A DNA stretch of 64,000 nucleotides from Methylomicrobium lacus LW14 (GTDB taxonomy: Bacteria; Pseudomonadota; Gammaproteobacteria; Methylococcales; Methylomonadaceae), in NCBI RefSeq assembly GCF_000527095.1, contig NZ_AZUN01000001.1, positions 62,001-126,000 of the forward strand, written 5' to 3'. The notes beneath the pieces were generated by a model that was not told the origin of the DNA, searched no databases, and saw nothing but the letters and a program-made list of their open reading frames with translations. Below, one piece after another: positions 16,850 to 25,453 of this stretch. How positions within the stretch are numbered: the stretch's first letter is position 1; every line of letters begins with the position of its first letter. The position numbers and the translations under genes were made by a program.

Positions 16850-17165
16850 TGACACTATCGCCCGAAGGGCTATAGTAGAAGGCCCGATAACCGCGTGGCT
16901 TCGGCTCGCCATTTTCGTAATACCGGCTTGGCCATATCTCTTTAGGGTGTATGCCAAGAGCATCGGCAATGCGTCTTTCTGCAATGGGATAGCTGGACCT
17001 CAACGCTTTGGAAAAGGTCCCCGAGGTGGTGAGGCCGTGATGACGGGCGAGTTTGTGCATCGACCATCCGGATTTATGGAGGGCCGCCGTCACGTCGGCG
17101 GGATGCCAGTCTTGGGCGGGCGCATCCGCGTTAAGACTGGCCTTTTTTTCGTGCTCTCTGTTCAT
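16809..17165 (-). CDS. Ner-like (Nlp family) transcriptional regulator
   Basis: The ATG at 17165 opens a 118-residue protein with the Nlp/Ner DNA-binding domain at about residues 20-95: DWHPADVTAALHKSGWSMHK, then LARHHGLTTSGTFSKALRS and RRIADALGIHPKEIWPSRYY. In Mu, Ner represses both the repressor promoter and the early promoter and allows the lytic switch. It is divergent from the repressor gene on the other side of a 196-bp AT-rich operator region. The 3' end overlaps the next early gene. The product is slightly longer than Mu Ner because of N- and C-terminal tails. Confidence 0.85.
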   Translation of the reverse strand: MNREHEKKASLNADAPAQDWHPADVTAALHKSGWSMHKLARHHGLTTSGTFSKALRSSYPIAERRIADALGIHPKEIWPSRYYENGEPKPRGYRAFYYSPSGDSVNGKENAGNRHEGA

Positions 17166-17204
17166 TGTTTGTTCGCTATGGTTATTGTTAAGACATGAAC
17201 ATAA

Positions 17205-17362
17205 TAAGATGAAATTTTATACCTGTCAACGAGGCAAACAAATAAAATTTCATTTCGCAAAGGATGAAATTTTGTTTCACTTATGAAATTATGTTTTTTA
17301 TGAAAAATCAAACGCTTGGAATTGCGAAACGTTTCGCAATTGTTTTTAAGGAAATTTCGCAA
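17205..17362. promoter_or_regulatory. Lysis-lysogeny control region with operator palindromes
   Basis: This AT-rich region separates divergent ner and repressor genes. A 22-bp perfect palindrome spans 17320-17341, with half-site TTGCGAAA and its mirror TTTCGCAA. TTTCGCAA recurs at 17253-17260 and at 17355-17362, the last overlapping the repressor start codon. A second element, ATGAAATTTTAT at 17209-17220, is repeated in reverse at 17242-17253 and partly at 17264-17273. Two families of sites suggest two binding proteins, repressor and Ner. The repressor gene is probably autoregulated through the site over its start. Confidence 0.7.
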
Positions 17363-17922
17363 TGACTATAAATAATTACGAAATGAAAATTAGCGATAGG
17401 CTTCGGCTTTTAAGAGATCACCTAGGGTTGACTCAGCCAGCAATAGCCATGAAATTTCATATTCCCCTCCCATCATGGAAGAGTTACGAGAAAGGACCCA
17501 GCGAACCAGGAGCCGGCGCTCTAAGAGATATGGCATTAGCCGGGGTAAACGTGCATTGGGTATTGACAGGGGAAGGCGAAATGTTGCGACAATCAACATC
17601 TGATGACAATGAATCAGGCATTACCGCTGAAGTCACCCGGACCTATTCAAGCGGAGGAAGCCCAGCCAAAGAAGCCTCCATCAGCGCGGAGGTGACGAAA
17701 AGCACAAAGAAAAAACCAGCCACGACAGCCGACCTGCCGATGAATCCCGATGTGCTGTATGAAGTGATTGTCGCGGTAGAAACGAACCTCATGGAGCGCG
17801 ACCTGGAGCTGGCGCCGAAAAAAAAAGCGCTTTTAATACAATTGCTTTACGAACACAATCTGGATGCCCACCTCAATAAAGATGACACAACCAAAAGATT
17901 TTTTGACCTGATTGGGAAATGA
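17362..17922 (+). CDS. Prophage repressor, XRE-type helix-turn-helix
   Basis: The protein has 186 residues. An HTH_XRE domain covers about residues 8-72 (KISDRLRLLRDHLGLTQPAI, FHIPLPSWKSYEKGPSEPGA, then NVHWVLTGEGEML, a typical ending of this repressor domain). The remainder is a polar linker and a helical C-terminal part (DLPMNPDVLYEVIVAVETNL) that may mediate oligomerisation. There is no S24 peptidase domain, so RecA-dependent self-cleavage is unlikely. It is divergent from ner and is the probable immunity repressor of the Mu-like prophage. The start codon overlaps an operator-like TTTCGCAA site. Confidence 0.85.
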   Translation: MTINNYEMKISDRLRLLRDHLGLTQPAIAMKFHIPLPSWKSYEKGPSEPGAGALRDMALAGVNVHWVLTGEGEMLRQSTSDDNESGITAEVTRTYSSGGSPAKEASISAEVTKSTKKKPATTADLPMNPDVLYEVIVAVETNLMERDLELAPKKKALLIQLLYEHNLDAHLNKDDTTKRFFDLIGK

Positions 17923-17952
17923 AGAAAAAAGGAAAAACGAAAAACGAAAGAA

Positions 17953-18252
17953 ATGAACAAGATAATCAACCACTTTGTGTCAGAAAAAAAGCACAAAAAG
18001 CTGACGATAGAGATAACTGGCGACGCCCATACCCTGGCGAACACCTATATAAAGATAGAAAAGCCGGCAACTGCAAGATCAACCGCCTGGCGCGGCTCCC
18101 ACATCGCCGCGATCCGCGAACGCTGCTTCGGCCTAGGCATCGAAGAAGAAAAAATCAAATACCTGCAACAAACCTACGGCGTCAACTCCCTGACCATGCT
18201 GTCAGACGCCGACATCGAGGAAATTTACAAATGGATCATGCAGCACCGTTAA
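17953..18252 (+). CDS. Hypothetical prophage protein (99 aa)
   Basis: The gene lies 30 bp downstream of the repressor on the same strand. It encodes MNKIINHFVSEKKHKKLTIE through a C-terminal helix pair (KIKYLQQTYGVNSLTMLSDA, DIEEIYKWIMQHR). The C-terminus is loosely like the end of GemA-type regulators of Mu relatives, but this is too weak for a name. It is probably co-transcribed with the repressor and is the last gene before the prophage end. A longer frame from 17919 on the other phase is highly basic and not credible. Confidence 0.6.
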   Translation: MNKIINHFVSEKKHKKLTIEITGDAHTLANTYIKIEKPATARSTAWRGSHIAAIRERCFGLGIEEEKIKYLQQTYGVNSLTMLSDADIEEIYKWIMQHR

Positions 18253-18450
18253 CGCGGCCTGAATTTAACACCCCAAAGCTCCGCGAATCACTCCCGTTTA
18301 ACTCCCGATCAATCAATAACCGACCAGTGCCAAAAAATGCGCAAAATCCAATAACTCCCAGCGCAAAATTCGCAAAACGAAAAATTCCCTAAAAACCCCG
18401 CAACCCCGCACTACACGCGCCCTCCAGGAAAAAATGCGAAAATTTTCCCT
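18253..18450. other. Probable left end of the Mu-like prophage with transposase-binding-like repeats
   Basis: No gene is seen. The segment contains several related A-rich blocks on the plus strand: AAATGCGCAAAATCC near 18340, GCGCAAAATTCGCAAAACG near 18361, and AATGCGAAAATTTTCCC near 18433. Mu-like ends carry several related MuA-binding sites close to the terminus and finish with CA. The phage-host boundary must lie between about 18440 and 18480, because plausible integrase coding sequence begins there. The exact terminal base cannot be fixed without the other prophage end and its 5-bp target duplication. Confidence 0.45.
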
Positions 18451-18688
18451 GTGCCAAATCAATCACCTCCCCACACTTCCAAGAAAGGGATAAAACAAGA
18501 GACTTATCGTCTTCAGTCCCTCAAGAAAGCTCTAGGCCATCTCATTGTGGCTTCGATCCAGAGCAAGCACATCGTCACCTATCGAAATGTTCGATTGAAA
18601 GACGGTAAATCAGGGACTACCGTCCTTCATGAACTTAGCTACCTGTCACAAATCTTTGATGTAGCCCTGAAAGATTGGGGGATTCCTC
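18451..18688 (+). pseudogene. Tyrosine integrase fragment cut by prophage end and IS66
   Basis: The frame encodes a core-binding domain piece of a phage/island integrase: ETYRLQSLKKALGHLIVASI, then QSKHIVTYRNVRLKDGKSGT and VLHELSYLSQIFDVALKDWG. This matches the SAM-like domain that precedes the catalytic half. The sequence stops at the first base of IS66 (18689). The N-terminus looks replaced by prophage-end sequence. The catalytic Arg/His/Tyr half is absent, and is not found on the far side of IS66 either. It is a remnant of the mobility gene of the island that ends at the tRNA fragment near 51.9 kb; that link is inferred. Confidence 0.7.
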
Positions 18689-18765
18689 GTAAGCGTTCAA
18701 CCGTACCGCCTATAAAATAATTTTCGTCTGTTGCATCCTGTCCTTTTTTTGTCAGGAGTTTTGGC

Positions 18766-19053
18766 ATGGCTATCACAGCGAAATGGCGTCAGCATATTGA
18801 AGCGTGGCAACGTAGCGGGCTATCACAAGCCGCGTATTGCGCCGAGCGGCAACTCAATGTCCGTACCTTCACGGCGCGTTTGAGCGACTATCGCAAATTG
18901 CCCCAGCCAGAGTCGGCAGCCTTAATACCGGTGCATGTTCAGCCGTCTGCGCCTGCCGCGATTGTCTTCACGCATGCCCAAGGTCACCGCCTGGAGTTGT
19001 CCGCTACCGTATCAGCGCGCTGGGTGGCTGAGTTGTTGCGATGCCTGGCTTGA
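18766..19053 (+). CDS. tnpA: IS66 TnpA accessory protein
   Basis: The 95-residue protein begins MAITAKWRQHIEAWQRSGLS and continues QAAYCAERQLNVRTFTARLS, a helix-turn-helix typical of IS66 TnpA. It likely binds the element ends or regulates transposition. The ATG follows CAGGAG with good spacing. It overlaps tnpB by 13 bp, which suggests translational coupling. The sequence is identical in copy 2. Confidence 0.9.
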   Translation: MAITAKWRQHIEAWQRSGLSQAAYCAERQLNVRTFTARLSDYRKLPQPESAALIPVHVQPSAPAAIVFTHAQGHRLELSATVSARWVAELLRCLA

Positions 19054-19391
19054 TTGCGAGTCCGGCACAGATCTGGCTGGCGGTGGCGCCGGTCGATATG
19101 CGGCGCGGCCTGGATGGCTTAACCGCAATCGTCCAGCAAAGCCTGGGGCACCCGCCTGGCTGCGGATCGGCCTTTATCTTCCGCAACCGTGCCGGCAACC
19201 GCTTGCGCCTGTTGCTGTGGGACGGCAATGGGGTTTGGCTGTGCCAGCGGCGGTTGCATCGAGGCAGTTTTGTTTGGCCCAAAGCCTCTGACCCGGTCTT
19301 TGCGCTCAGTCAGGCCCAGTGGCAGTGGCTTGTGGCTGGTGTCGATTGGCAACGGCTATCGGCACAACCGTCAACAGAATGGCGGGTGTAA
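19041..19391 (+). CDS. tnpB: IS66 TnpB (Orf2) accessory protein
   Basis: This 116-residue protein shows the hallmark of IS66 Orf2: VAPVDMRRGLDGLTAIVQQS, then GSAFIFRNRAGNRLRLLLWD and GVWLCQRRLHRGSFVWPK. The protein is required for transposition of many IS66 elements, but its biochemical role is not settled. It overlaps tnpA and precedes tnpC by about 60 bp. The sequence is identical in copy 2. Confidence 0.95.
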   Translation: MPGLIASPAQIWLAVAPVDMRRGLDGLTAIVQQSLGHPPGCGSAFIFRNRAGNRLRLLLWDGNGVWLCQRRLHRGSFVWPKASDPVFALSQAQWQWLVAGVDWQRLSAQPSTEWRV

Positions 19392-19455
19392 GGTACGGTA
19401 TTGAAACCTAGTAAAATCAAGGCGTTCAGTGGGTTTATGCAGTATAATAACGGCC

Positions 19456-21048
19456 ATGAATCCCCTCGCCAAACTCGATCAGTTGAACCTGGAGCCTTCG
19501 GCAAAAACCGAAGTAGCCGCATTGATTCAAGCGCTGATCGAGCAGGCTGAGCGGGATGCCAAAGCCATTCAGAGCAAAGACGTCAAAATCGCCGCGCTGA
19601 CCCACGAGTTGGCGTATTACAAGCGCATCCGTTTCAGCACCAAGAGCGAAGCCTTGGCCCCGCTGCAGCGGGATGTGTTCGAGGAAACCTGGAACACGGA
19701 TATTTCGGCCATCGACGCGGAAGTCGAGCAACTGCAAGATGCCAGTCCTTGTACCACGGTGGTCCGCCCCAAACGCCTGCGCGCCGGCCGGCAACCGTTA
19801 CCGTCTCACTTGCCGCGCATCGAACACCGCCACGAACCCGAATCCTGCACCTGCGGGCACTGCGGCCGGGAGTTGGTCAAGATCGGCGAAGATGTGACCG
19901 AGCAACTGGATGTCGAGCCGGCGAAGTTCTTCGTCCATCGCCATATCCGCCCGCAATATGCCTGCCGGAGCTGCGAGACCGTGACGGCGGCGTCGATTCC
20001 GCCGGCGGTGATCGATGGCGGTCTGGCGGCGGTCGGCTTGTTGAGCTGGGTGATGATCAGCAAATTCCAGGACCATCTGCCGCTCTACCGCTTGGAGCAG
20101 ATCGCCGCCCGCGACGGCGTGATCTTGTCCCGTTCCACCCTGGCCGACTGGGTCGGACGTCTCGGCGTCGCCTTGGAACCTTTGGCGGATCGCCTGGCCT
20201 GGCATCTTCAACAACGGCCGAGTCTTCATGCCGATGAAACGCCGGTGCCGCAACTGGATCCCGGCAACGGCAAAACCAAGAAAGCCTACCTGTGGGCCTA
20301 CCGCAGCAATGACCTACAACCGGGGCCCAAGATCATCGTCTTCGACTATCAAGCCGGTCGCAGCGGCCGGCATGCCGGGCAGTTTCTAGGCGATTGGCAA
20401 GGCCATCTCGTGGTCGACGACTACGCCGGCTATAAAGCCTTGTTTGCGGCCGCCCGCGCCCATCCCGAAACTCGACTTCGGCTTGAGCCATGTATCGAAC
20501 TGGCGTGTTGGGCGCATGCGCGGCGGAAATTCTTCGACCTGTTCCAGGCCAGCCAGAGCCCGATTGCGCAAGAAGCCTTACAGCGCATCGCGGTGCTGTA
20601 TGCGATTGAAGCCGAAGGCCAAAGCCTGAGTTCAGCGGAACGCCAACGCCTGCGTGCCGAGAAAAGCCGGCCGGCACTGGCCGGCCTGCACGACTGGCTG
20701 CAACGCACCCGAACCCACGTCGCGCCCAATACCGCGACCGCTAAAGCCATCGACTACAGCTTGAAACGCTGGATCGCTCTCACACGCTATGCTGAAACCG
20801 GCGATCTGCCAATCGACAACAACCCGATTGAAAACAGCATCCGACCTATCGCTTTGGGTAAAAAGAACTGGCTCTTTGCCGGCTCGGAACGCGCCGGAAA
20901 ACGCGCGGCTGTGATTCAAACCTTGCTCGGCACGGCCAAGCTCAACGGCCTCGATCCTTCGGCCTGGCTAAAAGACACCCTCGAAAAACTGCCTACCTGG
21001 CCTAACAGCCGTATCGACGAACTACTGCCATTCGGCAAATCACATTAA
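19456..21048 (+). CDS. tnpC: IS66 TnpC transposase (DDE)
   Basis: The ATG at 19456 gives 530 residues; a GTG nine codons upstream is less likely. An N-terminal leucine-zipper-like helix (TEVAALIQALIEQAERDAKA) is followed by a Cys zinc-binding segment (CTCGHCGRELVKIGE ... YACRSCETVT). The transposase core follows: LHADETPVPQLDP with the first catalytic Asp, VVDDYAGYKALF with the second, and the C-terminal DLPIDNNPIENSIRPIALGK with the Glu. The final SAWLKDTLEKLPTWPNSRID is the usual IS66 C-terminal domain. It differs from copy 2 at two visible residues (Pro/Ser before LHADE, Ser/Leu before AWLKD). Confidence 0.97.
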   Translation: MNPLAKLDQLNLEPSAKTEVAALIQALIEQAERDAKAIQSKDVKIAALTHELAYYKRIRFSTKSEALAPLQRDVFEETWNTDISAIDAEVEQLQDASPCTTVVRPKRLRAGRQPLPSHLPRIEHRHEPESCTCGHCGRELVKIGEDVTEQLDVEPAKFFVHRHIRPQYACRSCETVTAASIPPAVIDGGLAAVGLLSWVMISKFQDHLPLYRLEQIAARDGVILSRSTLADWVGRLGVALEPLADRLAWHLQQRPSLHADETPVPQLDPGNGKTKKAYLWAYRSNDLQPGPKIIVFDYQAGRSGRHAGQFLGDWQGHLVVDDYAGYKALFAAARAHPETRLRLEPCIELACWAHARRKFFDLFQASQSPIAQEALQRIAVLYAIEAEGQSLSSAERQRLRAEKSRPALAGLHDWLQRTRTHVAPNTATAKAIDYSLKRWIALTRYAETGDLPIDNNPIENSIRPIALGKKNWLFAGSERAGKRAAVIQTLLGTAKLNGLDPSAWLKDTLEKLPTWPNSRIDELLPFGKSH

Positions 21049-21094
21049 ATCACGCCCCCATCAACCTCGCTATGTGGTAGGGTTGGACGCTTAC

Positions 21095-21962
21095 GACACA
21101 TCTAAAACTAAGTTCACTTCTCTGCTCTGCCTCAGTCTGATTTTCCGGGCAGTCCTAAAACCCGGAGACTAGGGGGGAATCAACCAGTTCCAATCGGTTA
21201 TTTTGGTGCTAATCAACCAGACATAAAGCTGAGATGTCTCAAAAACTCAGTGTACGAATATGGTCTTGCCCCGATCTAGCGGGCACTCGGCTAAGAGAGA
21301 AATCTCTAAACCTGAGGTCAACAATGAAACCAAATACGGTATCAACTGCGCCGGCTTTGTTGCATAAACAAAGACTAACCTATTGAGTTAATTGGATAAC
21401 AACATGTTTTGACGGTAAAAATAATCTGTGCAAATCAATCACTTACTAATTGATGTAACAAAGCCGCAGATGGAAGTAACAAAATCCGAGGATGTAAAAG
21501 GTTGGCATGAATCATGCTTTCAATTATGAATGCTATAGCTGCAATTTTAGGCCTGCTAATAGTCATCTTAAAAAATTTTCAGTTACTTTATTCTTGCAGG
21601 TGAGAAATGATGCAATTACAAGATATTACCTTAACATGTATGTTTCTGGTTTTAATTATGGCGATGCTTTAGGCAGTGCGGTATGATACGCTAAGTACCC
21701 ATGCAAAATAAAACCGGTATTTTTTCAGGGCGCATTGTAAAATTTTCTAATAAAAACAATATTTTGTTTGCTTTTTCTTGTTGGATAGATATGCGTGGGT
21801 ACTTATAGAATCGCTCCATATTGAGCATATCATCACTAAAAGAACACCAGCGATATTCGCTTTATTTTTTCTAAACTAGCACCCATCCATCCGAAGAAAG
21901 GGCGGGGATTTTGTTTGATGCAATTTGGAGTCCCAAATAGGGCCACCAGCATACAACGCACT
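21095..21962. other. AT-rich intergenic stretch with a possible IS5-type end
   Basis: No credible gene is seen over about 870 bp. GGCTTTGTTGCATAAAC at 21353-21369 resembles the terminal repeat of IS903-like (IS5 family) elements. An IS5-type transposase remnant lies 1.4 kb further right, so a decayed element may have spanned this region. The remainder is AT-rich with short inverted repeats (for example around 21150 and 21290) and stop codons in all frames. The missing half of the integrase is not here. Confidence 0.4.
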
Positions 21963-22733
21963 ATGTCAGTTCATAAGCAGCCCAGCGAAGCACAATTGAT
22001 GTTTGCCTATGCCGAGATGGAACAGCATAGAACGCATCATCTCCTTCATTTGGGTTTGAGCATCGTCACTGTCGGCTTATGGCTCGTTATCTGGCTGGCG
22101 GTCAGCGTTCGCAATACCCAACGACGCAATCGAATTGCCCGTGATTATGGATTGCCTGCCGAAAGCAACATCGGCTACATCATTATCTTTTTTCTACTCT
22201 TTTCTTCGGTTGCTGTCGGCGTCTATCAAGTTTATTTAACTCTGTTGACTGGAGCGCAAGCCGAAGCCGCAAAAGTTACCGATCAACCGGCAGTGCAACA
22301 GACGAAGCAGGAAACGCACTGGACATATGCAAAGGAAAAAGACCGTATGGGGCTAGGCACAAGTGCAATTGCCACAACCTATTCTCTGAATGAAATCGAA
22401 TTTGGCCCGCCTTACAAGGGCAAACAGCGCGCAGTCCTGATTTTGCGCCAATACCCCGACAATTCACATGATGCCTATTTGGGCCTTCTAGAGGGGCAGT
22501 TCGATTGCAATTCCCGAGCCTGCGGCATTAGCGCGCGATTTGACAACGGTCTGACACAATATTTCGAGTCATGGCCACCGGCAAACGACAAGACGCCGGG
22601 GCTTTATCTGAGCAATGCGGACATCTTTATCCAGTTTACGGAAGAGGCCAATGTTCTTACTATCACAGCCGATTTTTTTGATGAGCCTTCCCAAACCTTT
22701 CAATTTGATGTCAGCGGTTTAACATGGGAATAG
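21963..22733 (+). CDS. Membrane-anchored protein with periplasmic beta domain
   Basis: From the ATG at 21963 the protein has 256 residues; a TTG/ATG at 21915/21918 would add 15-16 residues without a better ribosome site. Two membrane segments are visible (HHLLHLGLSIVTVGLWLVIW and NIGYIIIFFLLFSSVAVGVY). A 140-residue domain follows, with WTYAKEKDRMGLGTSAIATT, FGPPYKGKQRAVLILRQYP, GQFDCNSRACGISARFDNG and a final FQFDVSGLTWE. This domain style (WxY...DxM, GQFxC, RFDxG) recurs in exported proteins of Gammaproteobacteria, but I know no function. It stands alone between IS remnants and may be part of the island cargo. Confidence 0.65.
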   Translation: MSVHKQPSEAQLMFAYAEMEQHRTHHLLHLGLSIVTVGLWLVIWLAVSVRNTQRRNRIARDYGLPAESNIGYIIIFFLLFSSVAVGVYQVYLTLLTGAQAEAAKVTDQPAVQQTKQETHWTYAKEKDRMGLGTSAIATTYSLNEIEFGPPYKGKQRAVLILRQYPDNSHDAYLGLLEGQFDCNSRACGISARFDNGLTQYFESWPPANDKTPGLYLSNADIFIQFTEEANVLTITADFFDEPSQTFQFDVSGLTWE

Positions 22734-22737
22734 CTCG

Positions 22738-23043
22738 GTGAGAGGTGGCTATGTGGACAAAGAGCGCGAAACACGACTCAAGGCCACGGTTTTGCGGGTT
22801 CATATCCAACGTAAAGCCGCCAAAGGCAAACCGCTGTCAGCCTGCCAAAAGAGGCGCAATACTCGAATCGCCAAAACACGGGCCAGGGTTGAGCATGTGT
22901 TTGCCAGCCTGGAACAGATGGGCGGTAAAGGCTTGCGTTGTATCGGACTGGATCGGGCCACTCTGCAATTGAATTTCAAGGCGGCTACCTATAATTTGCG
23001 CCGTCTTTGCAGTTTAAAGACCTGTTGTATTTTTGCCTTTTGA
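22738..23043 (+). pseudogene. IS5-family transposase, C-terminal remnant
   Basis: Only about 100 residues remain: DKERETRLKATVLRVHIQRK, then RRNTRIAKTRARVEHVFASL and CIGLDRATLQLNFKAATYNL. The TRARVEHVF segment with the catalytic Glu, followed by an AxYNLRRL ending, is diagnostic for IS5-type DDE transposases. The N-terminal two thirds, with both Asp residues, is missing upstream, where the membrane protein gene ends 4 bp before. No matching terminal repeat was found to the right. Confidence 0.8.
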
Positions 23044-23384
23044 CAGGCAAAGTGCGCCTGAAATCGTCATCAATGGCGATTTCAGGATAAGAAACAGCCT
23101 ATGACAGGGCAAGCATGCGGCCCCAGATCGGATTTCTGTGGTGGCATTGAACTGGAATCCCCCTTTTGGGCAATTTTGCCAGTATTTCGAGGCTCCCTAA
23201 AGTACATATTGTTATACACATCTCGGTGCGTCAGATGGCTCGTTGGCTACAACGCATTGATTTTTAGTCCATGACAACATAGGCAAGCGCTATTGAGCGT
23301 CGTTCCAAGTGCTTGATGCACAAAGAACGAGCAACTTGTGCATAACGGGATGACTTAAGCTGTCATAGGGCTGACAACGCATAG
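23044..23384. other. Intergenic, no gene seen
   Basis: About 340 bp between the IS5 remnant and a convergent membrane protein gene. A hairpin formed by two GATTTCAGG-type arms near 23058-23085 may be a repeat or weak terminator. No conserved coding frame is evident. Confidence 0.4.
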
Positions 23385-23738
23385 TCACTTGTCATGACTA
23401 ATGGACATCACCGCGATTAACAGAAAAATCATCACCAGAACCGGCCAGAAATAAGGAGCCAATATTATACAAACAATTAATGCCATAAATAGGGCGCCTA
23501 GAAACATGAACGCCCCGATACCTAAAAACAGCATTATCGTCAGGATGGCGGCAAGTCCTATAATCGCCAAAAATGTCGGGATGGCGGCAATGCGGACCAG
23601 TGGTTCTGCGACCGGTTGACCATTGATCATAACGCTTAACTGCCCCACATCGGGATGAAACAGATAGCTGAGAACGGCTATCACTGCACCGATTATAAGA
23701 GCTTTCGTTATCAGCATGATATTGTATTTATTTGTCAT
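23385..23738 (-). CDS. Small integral membrane protein
   Basis: This 117-residue protein has three hydrophobic segments: IMLITKALIIGAVIAVLSYL, AAIPTFLAIIGLAAILTIML and LIVCIILAPYFWPVLVMIFL. A short polar loop between the first two (HPDVGQLSVMINGQPVAEPL) would be exposed. No family is recognised. Upstream sequence (23740-23960) is AT-rich and separates it from the divergent TerB-like gene, so the two may share a promoter region. The start fits an ATG with GAGGTTAACTTT upstream on the minus strand. Confidence 0.6.
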   Translation of the reverse strand: MTNKYNIMLITKALIIGAVIAVLSYLFHPDVGQLSVMINGQPVAEPLVRIAAIPTFLAIIGLAAILTIMLFLGIGAFMFLGALFMALIVCIILAPYFWPVLVMIFLLIAVMSISHDK

Positions 23739-23961
23739 AAAGTTAACCTCAAAACATTAAATCAAATTAGTTAAAAATGTATAAAATCAAAATTGGGCTC
23801 TCTTCACCGGAAAAACTGGAATTTGATTGAGAGCGTAAAATACCATGCGGACTTGCTATAATCTCTTGCCGGAGATAAAAAATAATATCCGCAAAAAATG
23901 AGAATATGATGTTTAAGACAAAAATTCAGCAAGACGATAGATAACTTAGAACTCCTTTCAA

Positions 23962-24408
23962 ATGCTTAATCAGATTAAACAATTTTTAGAGCAACACCTT
24001 GCCTTATTGGGGCCCGAATTATCTGCGGCGGAACAACTGCGACTCGCGAGCGTCGCTTTGTACTTGGAAATGATAGAGATGGATGATAAAGGTGAAGCTA
24101 AAGAGCGAGAGTTGATTTTATCTCTGGTTCAAAAGAGCTTCTCTTTAAACCAGGAACAAGCCGCCGCTTTAATTGCAACAGCCGAACAGAAAAGCAAGCA
24201 AGCGACGGATTATTTTCAATTTACCTCGCTGATCAACAAACAATGCACTTTGGAGCAAAAGATCCAGTTAATCGAATCGTTGTGGAGAATTGCCTTGGTC
24301 GATTGCAAATTAGATCCACAAGAAGAATATCTAATCCGAAAATTAGCTGATCTGCTTTATGTACCCCATCTTGATTTTATCATGGCTAAGAACCGCATAA
24401 GCGCCTAG
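23962..24408 (+). CDS. TerB-like (tellurite-resistance domain) protein
   Basis: The 148-residue protein is all helical and acidic. It shows ASVALYLEMIEMDDKGEAKE and ESLWRIALVDCKLDPQEEYL, the two DxxxD/E-containing repeats of the TerB/DjlA N-terminal-like fold thought to bind divalent metal. Such solitary TerB proteins are widespread and have no proven role in tellurite resistance. Its TAG overlaps the stop of the convergent MFS gene by 3 bp. No ter operon partners are nearby. Confidence 0.8.
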   Translation: MLNQIKQFLEQHLALLGPELSAAEQLRLASVALYLEMIEMDDKGEAKERELILSLVQKSFSLNQEQAAALIATAEQKSKQATDYFQFTSLINKQCTLEQKIQLIESLWRIALVDCKLDPQEEYLIRKLADLLYVPHLDFIMAKNRISA

Positions 24409-25407
24409 CGGAAAGTCAGTTGGTGGAGTTCTAGTCGGCGTAATTGGGGTGCCAGCTTTGCCGTTGCCCCCACAACAACCAATGTCACCAAGCCACCGAA
24501 AATAACTGATGGCACTAATCCCATCAGGCGTGACGCAATACCCGATTCAAAAGCCCCAAGTTCGTTCGACGATCCAATAAAGATGCCGTTAATCGCGGAA
24601 ACCCGTCCGCGCATCGCATCAGGCGTCGCCAATTGCATGATGGTCGTGCGCATCACCACCGATACCCCATCGCAAACGCCAGAGAGGCCCAAGAACACTG
24701 CGCCAAACCAAAAGTTCACGGATAAAGCAAAGCCGATGATGCAGACACCGAATCCGGCTACAGCAGCCAGAAGCCATCGTCCTGCATGCAAATTAATAGG
24801 GTAGCGTATGAGCAATAATCCCGTTATCACGGCGCCGATGGCCGGAGCGGCCCGAAGAATGCCAAGACCCTCAGGGCCATAATGAAAAACGTCATGAATG
24901 AAAGCCGGCAGCATGGCCACTGCGCCGCCAAACAGAACAGCGAACATATCTAAAGATTGTGCGCCAAGGATGATCTGGTTGCTGAATACAAATCGTAACC
25001 CTTCGGCGATGCTGGTAAAAATGGGGGGGCTTTCTGCTGATAAGGGTTCCTTGATTCGAAGAGACAGCAATGCCACAGCTGCCATAATGCACAGGCCGGC
25101 TGCAACGCCATAGGCGGCCGTCTTACCCGCCCATCCGACCATGACACCTCCGAAAGCCGGACCAACGACAAGCCCAAATTGGAATACCGAACTGCCGATT
25201 CCCGCCGCGCGAGCATATTGCTCGCGCGGCAAAACCAGAGCAAACATCGCGCTATACGAGGGGCCGATAAAGGCGCGAGCTATCCCCGTGAGTGCGATAG
25301 TGCCATAGATCCATAAGGCCGGATTTCCAACAATTCTACCTTCTGCCACTGCAACCAGTGCCAACCCGTTGAAACATAGTAGAAGGCAAGCAAGCACCCC
25401 GAACAGG
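24405..25407 (-). pseudogene. MFS transporter, C-terminal part, disrupted by IS66
   Basis: This segment encodes about 333 residues with many membrane helices, in the EntS-like (enterobactin exporter type) major facilitator family: GNPALWIYGTIALTGIARAF, GIGSSVFQFGLVVGPAFGGV, and later ISAINGIFIGSSNELGAFES. It continues exactly, across the 8-bp duplication, from the N-terminal fragment at 27814-28042. When joined, the reading ...YSRRLFG plus VLACLLLCFNG restores an unbroken protein. The insertion splits the protein after about 75 residues. Any product from an internal start would lack two helices. The natural substrate is unknown. Confidence 0.85.
25400..25407. repeat. 8-bp target-site duplication, left copy
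   Basis: CGAACAGG at 25400-25407 matches exactly the octamer at 27814-27821. Eight bp is the usual IS66 duplication length. It proves that copy 2 inserted here by transposition and that its flanks have not been rearranged. Confidence 0.95.
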
Positions 25408-25453
25408 GTAAGCGTCCAACCCTACCACATAGCGAGGTTGATGGGGGCGTGAT

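Larger units (their letters stand above)
18689..21094 (+). mobile_element. IS66-family insertion sequence, copy 1
   Basis: The element is 2406 bp, bounded by imperfect inverted repeats: GTAAGCGTTCAACCGTACCG at the left, and the complement of GTAAGCGTCCAACCCTACCA at the right. It carries the standard tnpA, tnpB, tnpC set. The flanking octamers are GATTCCTC and GACACATC, so no 8-bp target duplication remains. Adjacent DNA on one side has been deleted or rearranged since insertion. A second copy of exactly the same length lies inverted at 25408-27813. Confidence 0.95.

Noticed and set aside
21353..23043. Complete IS5 element
   Set aside because: Only one possible end and the C-terminal third of a transposase are present, with an unrelated intact gene between them.
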